Positions 55,676 through 63,810 of a stretch of DNA of 64,000 nt are shown piece after piece. The DNA is taken from assembly GCF_028736035.1 (NCBI RefSeq), contig NZ_CP117866.1, forward strand, positions 5,332,001 through 5,396,000, given 5' to 3'. Position 1 is the first letter of the stretch, and every line of letters begins with the position of its first letter. Both the position numbers and the translations under genes were made by a program. The stretch comes from Streptomyces sp. T12. GTDB lineage: Bacteria > Actinomycetota > Actinomycetes > Streptomycetales > Streptomycetaceae. The notes beneath the pieces were generated by a model, which made no database searches, had not been told where the DNA came from, and saw only the letters and a program-made list of their open reading frames with translations.

Positions 55676-56024
55676 ATGCACTTCGGATCTGGCGTACCCA
55701 CGGTCGAGGTCACCGACCTCAAGGACGACGACTTCCTCCTGGGACGTCCGCGAGGACGACGAATGGCAGGCGGGTCACGCCGAGAGGGCGCTGCACATCC
55801 CCATCAGCGAGTTCGTCGCCCGCTACGGCGAGCTGACCGAGGCCGCCCCGCAGGACGGCCGCGTCCATGTGATCTGCCGCTCCGGTGGCCGCTCGGCGCA
55901 GGTCGCGATGTACCTCGTCCAGCAGGGCATCGACGCCGTGAACGTCGACGGCGGCATGCAGGTGTGGGCGGCGGCCGGACGCCCCGTGGTGAACGACGAG
56001 GGCCAGCCGGGCTACGTCCTCTGA
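55676..56024 (+). pseudogene. rhodanese-like protein, single-base frameshift
   Basis: MHFGSGVPTVEVTDLKDDDF begins in one frame, and DVREDDEWQAGHAERALHIP, HVICRSGGRSAQVAMYLVQQ and GIDAVNVDGGMQVWAAAGRP continue in another. The shift falls at the GGG at 55741-55743, where removing one G restores a normal rhodanese of about 115 residues with its active-site cysteine (CRSGGRS). Everything else is intact, so it may be a sequencing error or a very recent mutation. Confidence 0.85.
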
Positions 56025-56110
56025 GCTGTTCCTTGAGTAGCCCGCTGAGCTGCCCCTCTGAGCTGCTCCTCTGAGTTGTTCAGCTGAGTAGTTCAGCTGA
56101 GCTGCTTCCG
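56025..56110. repeat. degenerate CTGAGCTG(C/T)T repeats
   Basis: Several imperfect copies of a unit like CTCTGAGCTGTTC follow the rhodanese stop. No gene is present. Confidence 0.6.
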
Positions 56111-56131
56111 CCGAGCCGTCGGAGACACCCG

Positions 56132-57265
56132 TCAGGCCAGCGGATGCGCCGCCAGCAGATCGCCCAGCGCCTCCTCGTGCGCCGCCGCCGGGCCGAGCGC
56201 CAGCTCCAGGTGCTTGGCCCAGGCGTGGTACCGGTGCAGCGGATAGTCGACGTCCGCGCCGAAGCCGCCGTGCAGATGCTGGGCCGTCTGCACGACCCGC
56301 CGTACGCCCTCCGAGGCCCAGATCTTGGCCACGGCCACGTCTCCGGAGGCGGGCAGCGCCCCCGACGTCCCCGAGGCGATCCGCCACGCGGCCTGCCACA
56401 GCACGGCCTCCATCGCGCGCAGGTCGATGTAGCGGTCTGCGGACTGCACGGCGACCGCCTGGAACGTGGCGATCGGATGCCCGAACTGCTTCCGCTTGCT
56501 CGCGTACTGCGACGTCATCCCCAGCACCCGCTCACCCAGCCCGAGCGCCAGCGCACACGTGCCCGTGGCCAGCAGTTCCCGCAGCCACTCCCACGCCCCC
56601 TCGCGGTCGAGGACGTCCCGCGCCGCGAGCCGCACCGACTCCAGCCGCAGCTCCCCCAGCCGCTCCCCGCTGGTCGAGACCTGCTCGGCGAGCGAAACCC
56701 CCTCCGCGTCGCGCGGCACCAGCGCGAGGACGGTCCGGTCGTCGGCCGTACGGGCCGGCACGACCACGAGATCGGCGTCGTACGCCCAGGGCACCGCGGT
56801 CTGCACCCCGTCCAGGACCCACCCCGAACCCTCCTGTCGAGCGGTCACCGCGAGCTCGGCCGGGTCGTGCCCGGTGCGGCCGTGCGCGGCGACCGTCAGC
56901 ACCACCTCGCCGCGCCCCGCGCGGGCGAGCAGGTCGGCCTTCACCTCCGGGCCGCCGTACGCCTGGACGGCCGCCATCGCCGCGCTGCTCTCCAGCAGCG
57001 GCACCCGGGCCAGTACCTTCGCCGACTCGCGCAGCACCAGGCACAGCGCGATGGCGTCGAGGCCCGCGCCGCCGTACTCCTCGGCGAGCAGCAGGCTCAG
57101 CAGGTCCGCGTCCGCGAGGCGGCCCCACAGCGGGCGGTCGAAGTCGTCGGCGACGGCGCCCGGCGTGAGCGCTGGGGAGGGCACTGCGTCCGGTGCGACC
57201 CCGGCGAACACTCCGCGCGCCGCCTCGGCCGCCGCCTGCTGTTCCTCGGTGAAGGTGAAGTCCAC
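56132..57265 (-). CDS. acyl-CoA dehydrogenase family protein
   Basis: This 377-residue FAD flavoenzyme has the N-terminal MDFTFTEEQQAAAEAARGVF, the middle domain with substrate loops (LAEEYGGAGLDAIALCLVLR), the ASKRKQFGHPIATFQAVAVQ helix and HLHGGFGADVDYPLHRYHAW near the C-terminus. The size and layout resemble the shorter subunits of heteromeric steroid/lipid acyl-CoA dehydrogenases of actinobacteria, whose partner is usually adjacent; none is seen here. The catalytic glutamate cannot be assigned by eye. A KstR-like operator lies 47 bases upstream. Confidence 0.88.
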   Translation of the reverse strand: MDFTFTEEQQAAAEAARGVFAGVAPDAVPSPALTPGAVADDFDRPLWGRLADADLLSLLLAEEYGGAGLDAIALCLVLRESAKVLARVPLLESSAAMAAVQAYGGPEVKADLLARAGRGEVVLTVAAHGRTGHDPAELAVTARQEGSGWVLDGVQTAVPWAYDADLVVVPARTADDRTVLALVPRDAEGVSLAEQVSTSGERLGELRLESVRLAARDVLDREGAWEWLRELLATGTCALALGLGERVLGMTSQYASKRKQFGHPIATFQAVAVQSADRYIDLRAMEAVLWQAAWRIASGTSGALPASGDVAVAKIWASEGVRRVVQTAQHLHGGFGADVDYPLHRYHAWAKHLELALGPAAAHEEALGDLLAAHPLA

Positions 57266-57295
57266 GGTCCCTGCCCTTCCACACGCACGGCGATC

Positions 57296-57308
57296 TGACG
57301 GAGCGTCA
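57296..57308. promoter_or_regulatory. TetR-type palindrome TGACG-GAG-CGTCA
   Basis: Perfect 5-base arms around GAG lie 31-43 bases upstream of the acyl-CoA dehydrogenase start and next to the second palindrome. Confidence 0.55.
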
Positions 57309-57311
57309 AGA

Positions 57312-57325
57312 TAGAACAGGTTCTA
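57312..57325. promoter_or_regulatory. KstR-like operator
   Basis: TAGAACAGGTTCTA matches the KstR consensus TNNAAC-NN-GTTNNA exactly and is a perfect dyad with an AG centre. KstR represses steroid catabolism genes in mycobacteria and rhodococci. Confidence 0.7.
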
Positions 57326-57337
57326 GAAGAAGGGAAT

Positions 57338-57412
57338 GCTCCTCGTGGGGTCCCTCGTGGGGTCCCTCGTGAGGGTCTCGTGGGACCGCAGTCGTGAGGG
57401 TCTCGTAGACCC
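57338..57412. repeat. GGGTCCCTCGTG-type tandem repeats
   Basis: Units of about 12-14 bases with GTGGGGTCCCTC and GTGAGGGTCTCGT are repeated between the divergent genes. Significance is unknown. Confidence 0.6.
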
Positions 57413-57554
57413 CGGTGAGATCGCGTAGGACCCCCGTAAGGTGTGGACGGCGGCGGCCCGACTGGGGCTGTTCCCGGCGGGTGGGCCTGAGTACCGTTCC
57501 CGTGCGAGCGCTGAGGGAAGACGGACCGGAACCGGAATCGGGGAACGAAACGGC

Positions 57555-58454
57555 ATGGCAGACGCGTACGACGCAGGCTCGGCCGCCCGGCATGGGCCGC
57601 AGGAGGAGCCGCCCGTCGTCGTGCCCTCGTCCGCTCCTGCTGCCTCTGCCGCCTCGCCCATCTCTGCCGCCTCGCCTATCCCTGACACCTCTCCAGCCCC
57701 TGCCGCCTCTCCTGCCTCGCCGCTCCCCGAACCCCGCATCGGCGTGGCCGCTCTCTCCCTGCGGTACCAGATCGGCGCCGCGCTCGCCCTCGCCGTCGTG
57801 GCGATCGCCGTCTGCGTCCACATAGGCATGGTCTTCCTGCATGTCGCGCCGCCGAACACGGTCACCAAGCAGCACGGCAAGGCGATCGACGACTGGATAT
57901 ACCCGGAGTTCGAACAGAACTGGAAGCTGTTCGCCCCCAACCCGTTGCAGCAGAACATCGCGGTGCAGGTCCGTGCCCAGGTCGGCACGGCCGACGGCGG
58001 CACCCGTACCACCGGCTGGTACGACCTGTCCGCCCAGGACGGCCGGGCCATCGACGGCAATCTGCTGCCCAGCCACACCCAGCAGAACGAGCTGCGCCGG
58101 GCCTGGGACTTCTTCGTCGCCACGCACGACGCCCAGAACCGTCCCGTCGGTCTGCGCGGCGCCCTGTCCGAGACGTATCTGCGGCACATAGTGCAGCTGC
58201 GCCTCGACCGCGCGAACGCGGCCGGCGACGCCGGCGTCGTCGAACGCGTCCAGGTCCGCTCCCGCACCACCAATGTGCGCCCGCCGAAGTGGAGCGAGGA
58301 GCAGGTCTCGGACAAGCCGACCTACCGCGTGCTGCCCTGGTGGTGGGTCCCGAAGGACGGGGCCGGCAGTGCGGGCGGGAGCGAAGCCGCGGGCAGGACC
58401 AGTGCCGTCGGCACGACCGATGCCGCGGCCGAGGCCGAGGGAGGTGCCCGGTGA
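57555..58454 (+). CDS. DUF5819 family membrane-anchored protein
   Basis: This 299-residue protein has a Pro/Ser/Ala-rich N-terminal region and a membrane helix (YQIGAALALAVVAIAVCVHIGM). The conserved outer domain has KQHGKAIDDWIYPEFEQNWK, LFAPNPLQQN and RAWDFFVATHDAQN; its W...F.QNW.LFAPNP pattern is the DUF5819 signature. ATG 57555 is the first start after the atypical leader. Its stop overlaps the GTG of the HTTM gene, and DUF5819 and HTTM proteins commonly travel together, so they probably act as a pair. Their joint function is unknown. Confidence 0.85.
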   Translation: MADAYDAGSAARHGPQEEPPVVVPSSAPAASAASPISAASPIPDTSPAPAASPASPLPEPRIGVAALSLRYQIGAALALAVVAIAVCVHIGMVFLHVAPPNTVTKQHGKAIDDWIYPEFEQNWKLFAPNPLQQNIAVQVRAQVGTADGGTRTTGWYDLSAQDGRAIDGNLLPSHTQQNELRRAWDFFVATHDAQNRPVGLRGALSETYLRHIVQLRLDRANAAGDAGVVERVQVRSRTTNVRPPKWSEEQVSDKPTYRVLPWWWVPKDGAGSAGGSEAAGRTSAVGTTDAAAEAEGGAR

Positions 58455-59677
58455 ACCGCTTCACCCTCGCGATCTCCTTGGGCATCGCCCGTGTCACCGA
58501 GTCCGCCCTCGGCCCGTACCAGACGGCCGTGATCCGCATCGGCTTCACCGCGACCTGGCTGCTGTTCCTGCTGCGTGAGTTCCCCCACCGCCAGGAGTTG
58601 TACGGCCCCGACGGCCCCTGGGACTTCGACCTCGCCCAGCAGCTGATCGGGACGAACGGCTCCTTCACCGCGCTGATGTGGTCGAGCAGCCACTTCTGGT
58701 TCGAGGCCGTCTACGCGCTCGCCGTCCTGACCAGCGTGCTGCTGCTGCTCGGCTGGCGCAGCCGCACGATGTCCGTGCTGTTCATGGTCGGTGTGCTCTC
58801 GCTGCAGAACCGCTCCATCTTCATGGGCGACGGCGGCGACAACGTCCTGCACCTGATGTGCCTCTACCTCGTGTTCACACGCTGCGGCCAGGTCTGGTCC
58901 CTGGACGAGCGCCGGGCACGCCTCGCGCGCGAGGCACACGCGCGTGGCGAGGGAATCGGGCCCGACCGGGTCGGCCCGGCCCTGTGGAGCGTGCTCGGGT
59001 TCGCGCTGGTCGCGGTGACGGCGGCGGGTCGTCTCGGCGGCGACCTGACCGTGCCGGTGATCCTGTGGGGCGTCTGGCTGGGGCAGGCCGTGTGGTGGAT
59101 CGTGGACCGCCGCGCCCGGACCGCCCAGCCCCGCATCCTGCTCGACGTCGTCGGCAACATCGTGCACAACGGCGCCCTGCTGGTGATCATGGCCGAGGCG
59201 TGCCTGATCTACGCGACCGCCGGCTGGTACAAGATCCAGGGCTCCCGCTGGCAGGACGGCACCGCCGTCTACTACCCGCTGCACCTCGACTACTTCTCGC
59301 CCTGGCCGGCCCTCGCCGACGTGCTGTCGTCCAGCGGCACGATGGTGATGCTCATCACCTACGGCACGGTCGTCGTGCAGGTCGCCTTCCCCTTCACGCT
59401 GTTCAACCGGCGGGTCAAGAACGTCCTCCTCGCCGCGATGATCACCGAGCACGCCGTGATCGCGGTCGTCCTCGGCCTGCCGTTCTTCTCGCTGGCGATG
59501 ATCGCGGCGGACGCGGTCTTCCTGCCGACGTCGTTCCTGCGCCGCCTCGGCGGGTGGGCGGCACGCGCGCGTGGACGTCTGTGGAGTCTGGTCCGGCGCG
59601 GCGACGACCGTACGCCGCTCCCCGAGCCGCGCACCCGGGAGAACCCCGAGCACGCGCCCGTAGGCTTCACGGCATGA
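58451..59677 (+). CDS. HTTM-domain membrane protein (gamma-carboxylase-like)
   Basis: This 408-residue protein has about nine helices of the HTTM ('horizontally transferred transmembrane') family, related to the membrane part of vitamin K-dependent gamma-carboxylase. Visible motifs include RIGFTATWLLFLLREFPHRQ, QNRSIFMGDGGDNVLHLMCL and YKIQGSRWQDGTAVYYPLHL. Bacterial members have no proven reaction. GTG 58451 overlaps the DUF5819 stop, and its own stop overlaps the TrmH start, so all three are translationally coupled. Confidence 0.88.
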   Translation: MNRFTLAISLGIARVTESALGPYQTAVIRIGFTATWLLFLLREFPHRQELYGPDGPWDFDLAQQLIGTNGSFTALMWSSSHFWFEAVYALAVLTSVLLLLGWRSRTMSVLFMVGVLSLQNRSIFMGDGGDNVLHLMCLYLVFTRCGQVWSLDERRARLAREAHARGEGIGPDRVGPALWSVLGFALVAVTAAGRLGGDLTVPVILWGVWLGQAVWWIVDRRARTAQPRILLDVVGNIVHNGALLVIMAEACLIYATAGWYKIQGSRWQDGTAVYYPLHLDYFSPWPALADVLSSSGTMVMLITYGTVVVQVAFPFTLFNRRVKNVLLAAMITEHAVIAVVLGLPFFSLAMIAADAVFLPTSFLRRLGGWAARARGRLWSLVRRGDDRTPLPEPRTRENPEHAPVGFTA

Positions 59678-60420
59678 CCGTGACCTCCTGGAACCGGCTC
59701 GCCGAGAGCTCCGTGCTGCTCGACGGCTTCCACGCCCTCAAGCACGCCGTGCGCTTCGGAGCCGAGGTCCCGGTGGCGGTCGCCGTCGACCGGGCGGCCG
59801 CGCTGGCCCTCGCCGACGAGCTGGCGCCGGATGTACGGGAGACGCTGGACGCGCTCCTGACCGAGGTCCCGGAGTCGACGTACACGTCCCTGGTGCCGCG
59901 CCCGCACCCCACCGCGGTGGCCGCCTTGGCCGTACGACCGGCCCGCGCTGCCAACCTCGCGAAGCTGGCGCACACGCCCCGCACCGCCCCGGTCGTGGTC
60001 CTCGACAACCCGCGCAACCTCGGCAACGCGGGCGCCGTGATCCGCCTGGCCGCCGGTTTCGGCGCGACCGGCGTGGTCACCACGGGCACCCTCGACCCCT
60101 GGCACCCGACGGTCGTGCGCGGCGGGGCGGGCCTGCACTTCGCGACGGCGGTGGAGCGGCTGGGCGTGGACGAGCTGCCGCCCGGGCCGGTCTTCGCGCT
60201 GGACCCGGAGGGCGACGACATCCGGGGCATCAAGCTCCCGGACGACGCCGTCCTCGCCTTCGGCTCCGAGCGCAGTGGGCTGTCCGCCGAACTACGCGCG
60301 CGTGCCGACCATTTGGTGTCCCTGCCGATGCGCCCCCAGGTCTCCAGCTACAACTTGGCGACGAGCGTGGCGATGACGCTGTACCACTGGAGTCTCACCG
60401 GGGGCGCTTTGCGGGCTTAG
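59674..60420 (+). CDS. TrmH/SpoU family RNA 2'-O-methyltransferase
   Basis: This 248-residue knotted methyltransferase shows the three SpoU motifs: VVVLDNPRNLGNAGAVIRLA, VLAFGSERSGLS and LPMRPQVSSYNLATSVAMTL. The N-terminal portion replaces a typical L30e-like substrate domain. It uses S-adenosylmethionine to methylate tRNA or rRNA; which one cannot be told. ATG 59674 overlaps the HTTM stop. Its stop overlaps that of the convergent paaN gene by four bases. Confidence 0.92.
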   Translation: MTVTSWNRLAESSVLLDGFHALKHAVRFGAEVPVAVAVDRAAALALADELAPDVRETLDALLTEVPESTYTSLVPRPHPTAVAALAVRPARAANLAKLAHTPRTAPVVVLDNPRNLGNAGAVIRLAAGFGATGVVTTGTLDPWHPTVVRGGAGLHFATAVERLGVDELPPGPVFALDPEGDDIRGIKLPDDAVLAFGSERSGLSAELRARADHLVSLPMRPQVSSYNLATSVAMTLYHWSLTGGALRA

Positions 60421-62123
60421 GCCTCCCGACGCACCTCGACCACCCGGAACCGGTTCGCCACGAACGCCCCGTCGCACAGCGCGGAGTTGGCGGCCGGGTT
60501 GCCGCCCGACCCGTGGAAGTCGGAGAACGCGGCCGTCTGATTGACGTACACCCCGCCCGTGAGGTTCAGCGACAGCTGGGCCGCCTCCTCCAGGCAGGCC
60601 TCCTGCACGGCCTGCTCGACCTCCTCGTCGGTGGTGTACGCGCCGACGGTCATCGCACCCTTGTCCCGCACGGTCCGCCGCAGCAACTCCACCGCGTCCG
60701 ACGCCGAGTCGACCGCGACGGCGAAGGAGACCGGCCCGAAGCACTCGCTCATGTAGGCGGCCTCGTCGTCCGCCCCCTCCCAATACTTCCGCGCCCCGTC
60801 CAGCTTCACGATCACCGGCGTACGGACCACCGCGTCCGGGAACTCCGGGTTGGCGATCTCCCGGGAGGCGAGGGCGACTTCGCCCAGCCCCGCAGCGGCC
60901 TCCAGGCGGGCCTTGACGTCGGGGTTGACGATCGCGCCGAGCAGCGCGTTCGCGCGGGCGTCGTCGCCGAGGAGGCCGTCGACCGAGCGGGCGAGGTCGG
61001 CGACGACCTCGTCGAAGGTCTTGGGGCCCTCGTCGGTGCGGATGCCGTCGCGGGGGACGAGCAGGTTCTGCGGGGTGGTGCACATCTGGCCGCTGTACAG
61101 GGACAGGGAGAAGGCCAGGTTGGACAGCATCCCCTTGTAGTTGTCCGTCGAGTCGACGATCACCGTGTTGACGCCGGCCTTCTCCGTGTAGACCTGCGCC
61201 TGGCGGGCGTTGGCCTCCAGCCAGTCGCCGAACACGGTCGAACCGGTGTAGTCGATGACCCGGATCTCGGGGCGGGTGGCCAGGGTCTTGGCGATGCCCT
61301 CGCCGGGCCGCTCGGCGGCCAGCGCGACCAGGTTCGCGTCGAAGCCCGCCTCGGTGAGCACCTGACGGGCGACCTGCACGGTGAGCGCGAGTGGCAGTAC
61401 CGCGCGCGGGTGGGGCTTCACGAGGACCGCGTTGCCGGTGGCGAGGGAGGCGAACAGGCCCGGGTAGCCGTTCCAGGTCGGGAAGGTGTTGCAGCCGATG
61501 ACCAGGGCGATCCCGCGCGGGACCGGCGTGAACTGCTTGTTCAGCGCGAGCGGGTCACGCTTGCCCTGCGGCTTGGTCCACTCCGCCGTGTCGGGGGTGC
61601 GCACCTGCTCGACGTACGCGTACGCCACCGCCTCCAGGCCACGGTCCTGCGCGTGCGGGCCGCCCGCCTGGAAGGCCATCATGAAGGCCTGACCGGAGGT
61701 GTGCATGACCGCGTGCGCGAACTCGTGCGTCCGGTCGCTGATCCGCTTGAGGATCTCGACGCAGACCACCGCGCGCATCTCCGCGCCGGCGTCCCGCCAC
61801 GCGCGCATGCCGGACCTCATGGCCGGCAGCAACTCGTCGATGTTCGCGTGCGGGTACTCGACGCCCAGCTCGATGCCGTACGGGGAGACCTCGCCGCCCA
61901 CCCAGTCGTCCGTGCCGGCCTGGCCGAGGTCGAGGCGGTTGCCCAGCAGTGCGTCGAAGGCGGCCTTGCCCGCCGCCGCGTCCAGGCTGCCGTTCTCACC
62001 GTAGGCCTTGGGGTGCTCGGGGTGCGGGGACCAGTACGCGCGGGTGCGGATCGCCTCCAGCGCCTGGTCGAGGGTGGGCCGGTGCTTGGCGATCAGCTCG
62101 TGGGCGGTCAGTTCGGCGGCCAT
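60417..62123 (-). CDS. paaN: phenylacetic acid degradation protein PaaN (aldehyde dehydrogenase family)
   Basis: This 568-residue ALDH-superfamily enzyme is linked to ring cleavage/oxidation in phenylacetate catabolism. It shows IALVIGCNTFPTWNGYPGLF, the nucleotide-binding segment ALATRPEIRVIDYTGSTVFG, the catalytic cysteine region SLYSGQMCTTPQNLLVPRDG and FGPVSFAVAVDSA. Unlike the E. coli bifunctional PaaZ it lacks the MaoC-type hydratase domain. It is divergent from the 3-hydroxyacyl-CoA dehydrogenase gene, with a TetR-type operator between them. The ATG at 62123 follows an AGGAGTTGGTCC site. Confidence 0.92.
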   Translation of the reverse strand: MAAELTAHELIAKHRPTLDQALEAIRTRAYWSPHPEHPKAYGENGSLDAAAGKAAFDALLGNRLDLGQAGTDDWVGGEVSPYGIELGVEYPHANIDELLPAMRSGMRAWRDAGAEMRAVVCVEILKRISDRTHEFAHAVMHTSGQAFMMAFQAGGPHAQDRGLEAVAYAYVEQVRTPDTAEWTKPQGKRDPLALNKQFTPVPRGIALVIGCNTFPTWNGYPGLFASLATGNAVLVKPHPRAVLPLALTVQVARQVLTEAGFDANLVALAAERPGEGIAKTLATRPEIRVIDYTGSTVFGDWLEANARQAQVYTEKAGVNTVIVDSTDNYKGMLSNLAFSLSLYSGQMCTTPQNLLVPRDGIRTDEGPKTFDEVVADLARSVDGLLGDDARANALLGAIVNPDVKARLEAAAGLGEVALASREIANPEFPDAVVRTPVIVKLDGARKYWEGADDEAAYMSECFGPVSFAVAVDSASDAVELLRRTVRDKGAMTVGAYTTDEEVEQAVQEACLEEAAQLSLNLTGGVYVNQTAAFSDFHGSGGNPAANSALCDGAFVANRFRVVEVRREA

Positions 62124-62212
62124 GCGGGACCAACTCCTCGTTTCCAGAGCTCTCCGTTGAGCTCATGACCTGGGCAGAAACATGGGCAGGAACAGGCAGT
62201 CAGAGTTAGAGT

Positions 62213-62232
62213 AACCGAACGATCGGTCGGTT
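62213..62232. promoter_or_regulatory. TetR-type operator between paaN and 3-hydroxyacyl-CoA dehydrogenase
   Basis: AACCGAACGATCGGTCGGTT is an imperfect dyad (arms AACCGA/TCGGTT with a CGATCG core), 52 bases from the dehydrogenase start and 90 from paaN. The TetR gene at the window end is the natural candidate ligand. Confidence 0.7.
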
Positions 62233-62283
62233 CAAGGGGGTCCGCCGCATCTGTGGAAAACCCCGTGCGGGAGGATCGCGCAC

Positions 62284-63810
62284 ATGACAGCACTCGACCT
62301 CAGCAGCCCCGTGGCCGTTGTCGGCACCGGCACCATGGGCCAGGGCATCGCCCAGGTCGCGTTGGTCGCGGGCCATCCCGTACGGCTGTACGACGCCGCT
62401 CCCGGGCGCGCCCAGGCCGCGGCGGACGCGATCGGTGCCCGCCTCGACCGGCTCGTCGCGAAGGACCGCCTCACCGGCGCCGACCGCGACGCGGCCCGCG
62501 CCCGGCTGCTGCCCGCCGACTCGCTCGCCGACCTCGCGGACTGCGCCCTGGTCATCGAGGCCGTCCTGGAGCGCCTCGACGTCAAACAGGAGCTGTTCCG
62601 CGAGCTGGAGGGCATCGTCGACGAGGACTGCCTGCTCGCCACCAACACCTCGTCCCTGTCCGTCACGGCCATCGGCGGCGCCCTCGCCAACCCGGGCCGC
62701 TTCGTCGGCCTGCACTTCTTCAACCCCGCGCCGCTGCTGCCGCTCGTCGAGGTCGTCTCCGGGTTCGCCAGCGACGTCACGTCGGCCACGCGCGCGTACG
62801 AGACGGCACGGGCCTGGGGCAAGACGCCGGTCGCCTGCGCCGACACCCCCGGCTTCATCGTCAACCGCATCGCCCGGCCCTTCTACGCCGAGGCCTTCGC
62901 CGTCTACGAGGCGCAAGGCGCGGATCCGGCCACCATCGACGCCGTTCTGCGCGAGTGCGGCGGCTTCAAGATGGGCGCGTTCGAGCTGACCGACCTCATC
63001 GGTCAGGACGTCAACGAGTCCGTCACGCACTCCGTGTGGCAGTCCTTCTTCCAGGACGTGCGCTTCACGCCCTCGCTCGCCCAGCGGCGCCTGGTCGAGT
63101 CCGGCCGGCTCGGCCGCAAGAGCGGGCACGGCTGGTACGACTACTCCGATGGGAACGGGGCTGCCGAGCGCGACGAGCCGCACACCGCGGAGAAGGGCCG
63201 GCCGCCCGCCTACGTCGTCGCCGAGGGCGACCTGGGACCGGCATCCGAGCTGCTCGCGCTGATCCGCGAGGCGGGCATCCCGGTGCGCGAGGAGGACGAG
63301 GACCACGGCACCCGCCTGGTGCTGCCGAGCGGCGGCCAGCTCGCGCTCGCCGACGGCCAGACGTCGGTGGAGTTCCGGGACGTCGTCTACTTCGATCTCG
63401 CCCTCGACTACCGCAGGGCCACCCGGATCGCCCTGTCCGCCTCCCAGGACACCTCGCCCCAGACCCTCGCCGAGGCCACCGGCCTCTTCCAGGCGCTCGG
63501 CAAGGACGTCAGCGTCATCGGCGACGTCCCCGGCATGATCGTCGCCCGCACGGTCGCCCGGATCGTCGACCTGGCGCATGACGCCGTCGCCAAGGGCGTG
63601 GCCACCGAGGAGGACATCGACACCGCGATGCGCCTCGGCGTGAACTACCCGCTCGGCCCCTTCGAGTGGAGCCGCAGGCTCGGCCGTAACTGGGCGTACG
63701 CCCTCCTCGACGACCTGCACCTGCGCGACCCCTCCGGGCGCTACGCGCCGTCCCTCGCGCTGTACCGCCACGCGTACGCCTCCGACAAGCGGGAGGGCAA
63801 CACCTCATGA
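62284..63810 (+). CDS. 3-hydroxyacyl-CoA dehydrogenase (PaaH/PaaC type)
   Basis: This 508-residue enzyme oxidises 3-hydroxyacyl-CoA with NAD. The N-terminal Rossmann fold carries AVVGTGTMGQGIAQVALVAG. VIEAVLERLDVKQELFRELE and NTSSLSVTAIGGAL follow, with the catalytic His in FVGLHFFNPAPLLPLVEVVS. Two 3HCDH C-terminal domains follow (DTPGFIVNRIARPFYAEAFA and GDVPGMIVARTVARIVDLAH). The tandem C-terminal architecture matches PaaH of phenylacetate degradation. It is coupled to the TetR gene by an ATGA overlap and is divergent from paaN. Confidence 0.92.
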   Translation: MTALDLSSPVAVVGTGTMGQGIAQVALVAGHPVRLYDAAPGRAQAAADAIGARLDRLVAKDRLTGADRDAARARLLPADSLADLADCALVIEAVLERLDVKQELFRELEGIVDEDCLLATNTSSLSVTAIGGALANPGRFVGLHFFNPAPLLPLVEVVSGFASDVTSATRAYETARAWGKTPVACADTPGFIVNRIARPFYAEAFAVYEAQGADPATIDAVLRECGGFKMGAFELTDLIGQDVNESVTHSVWQSFFQDVRFTPSLAQRRLVESGRLGRKSGHGWYDYSDGNGAAERDEPHTAEKGRPPAYVVAEGDLGPASELLALIREAGIPVREEDEDHGTRLVLPSGGQLALADGQTSVEFRDVVYFDLALDYRRATRIALSASQDTSPQTLAEATGLFQALGKDVSVIGDVPGMIVARTVARIVDLAHDAVAKGVATEEDIDTAMRLGVNYPLGPFEWSRRLGRNWAYALLDDLHLRDPSGRYAPSLALYRHAYASDKREGNTS

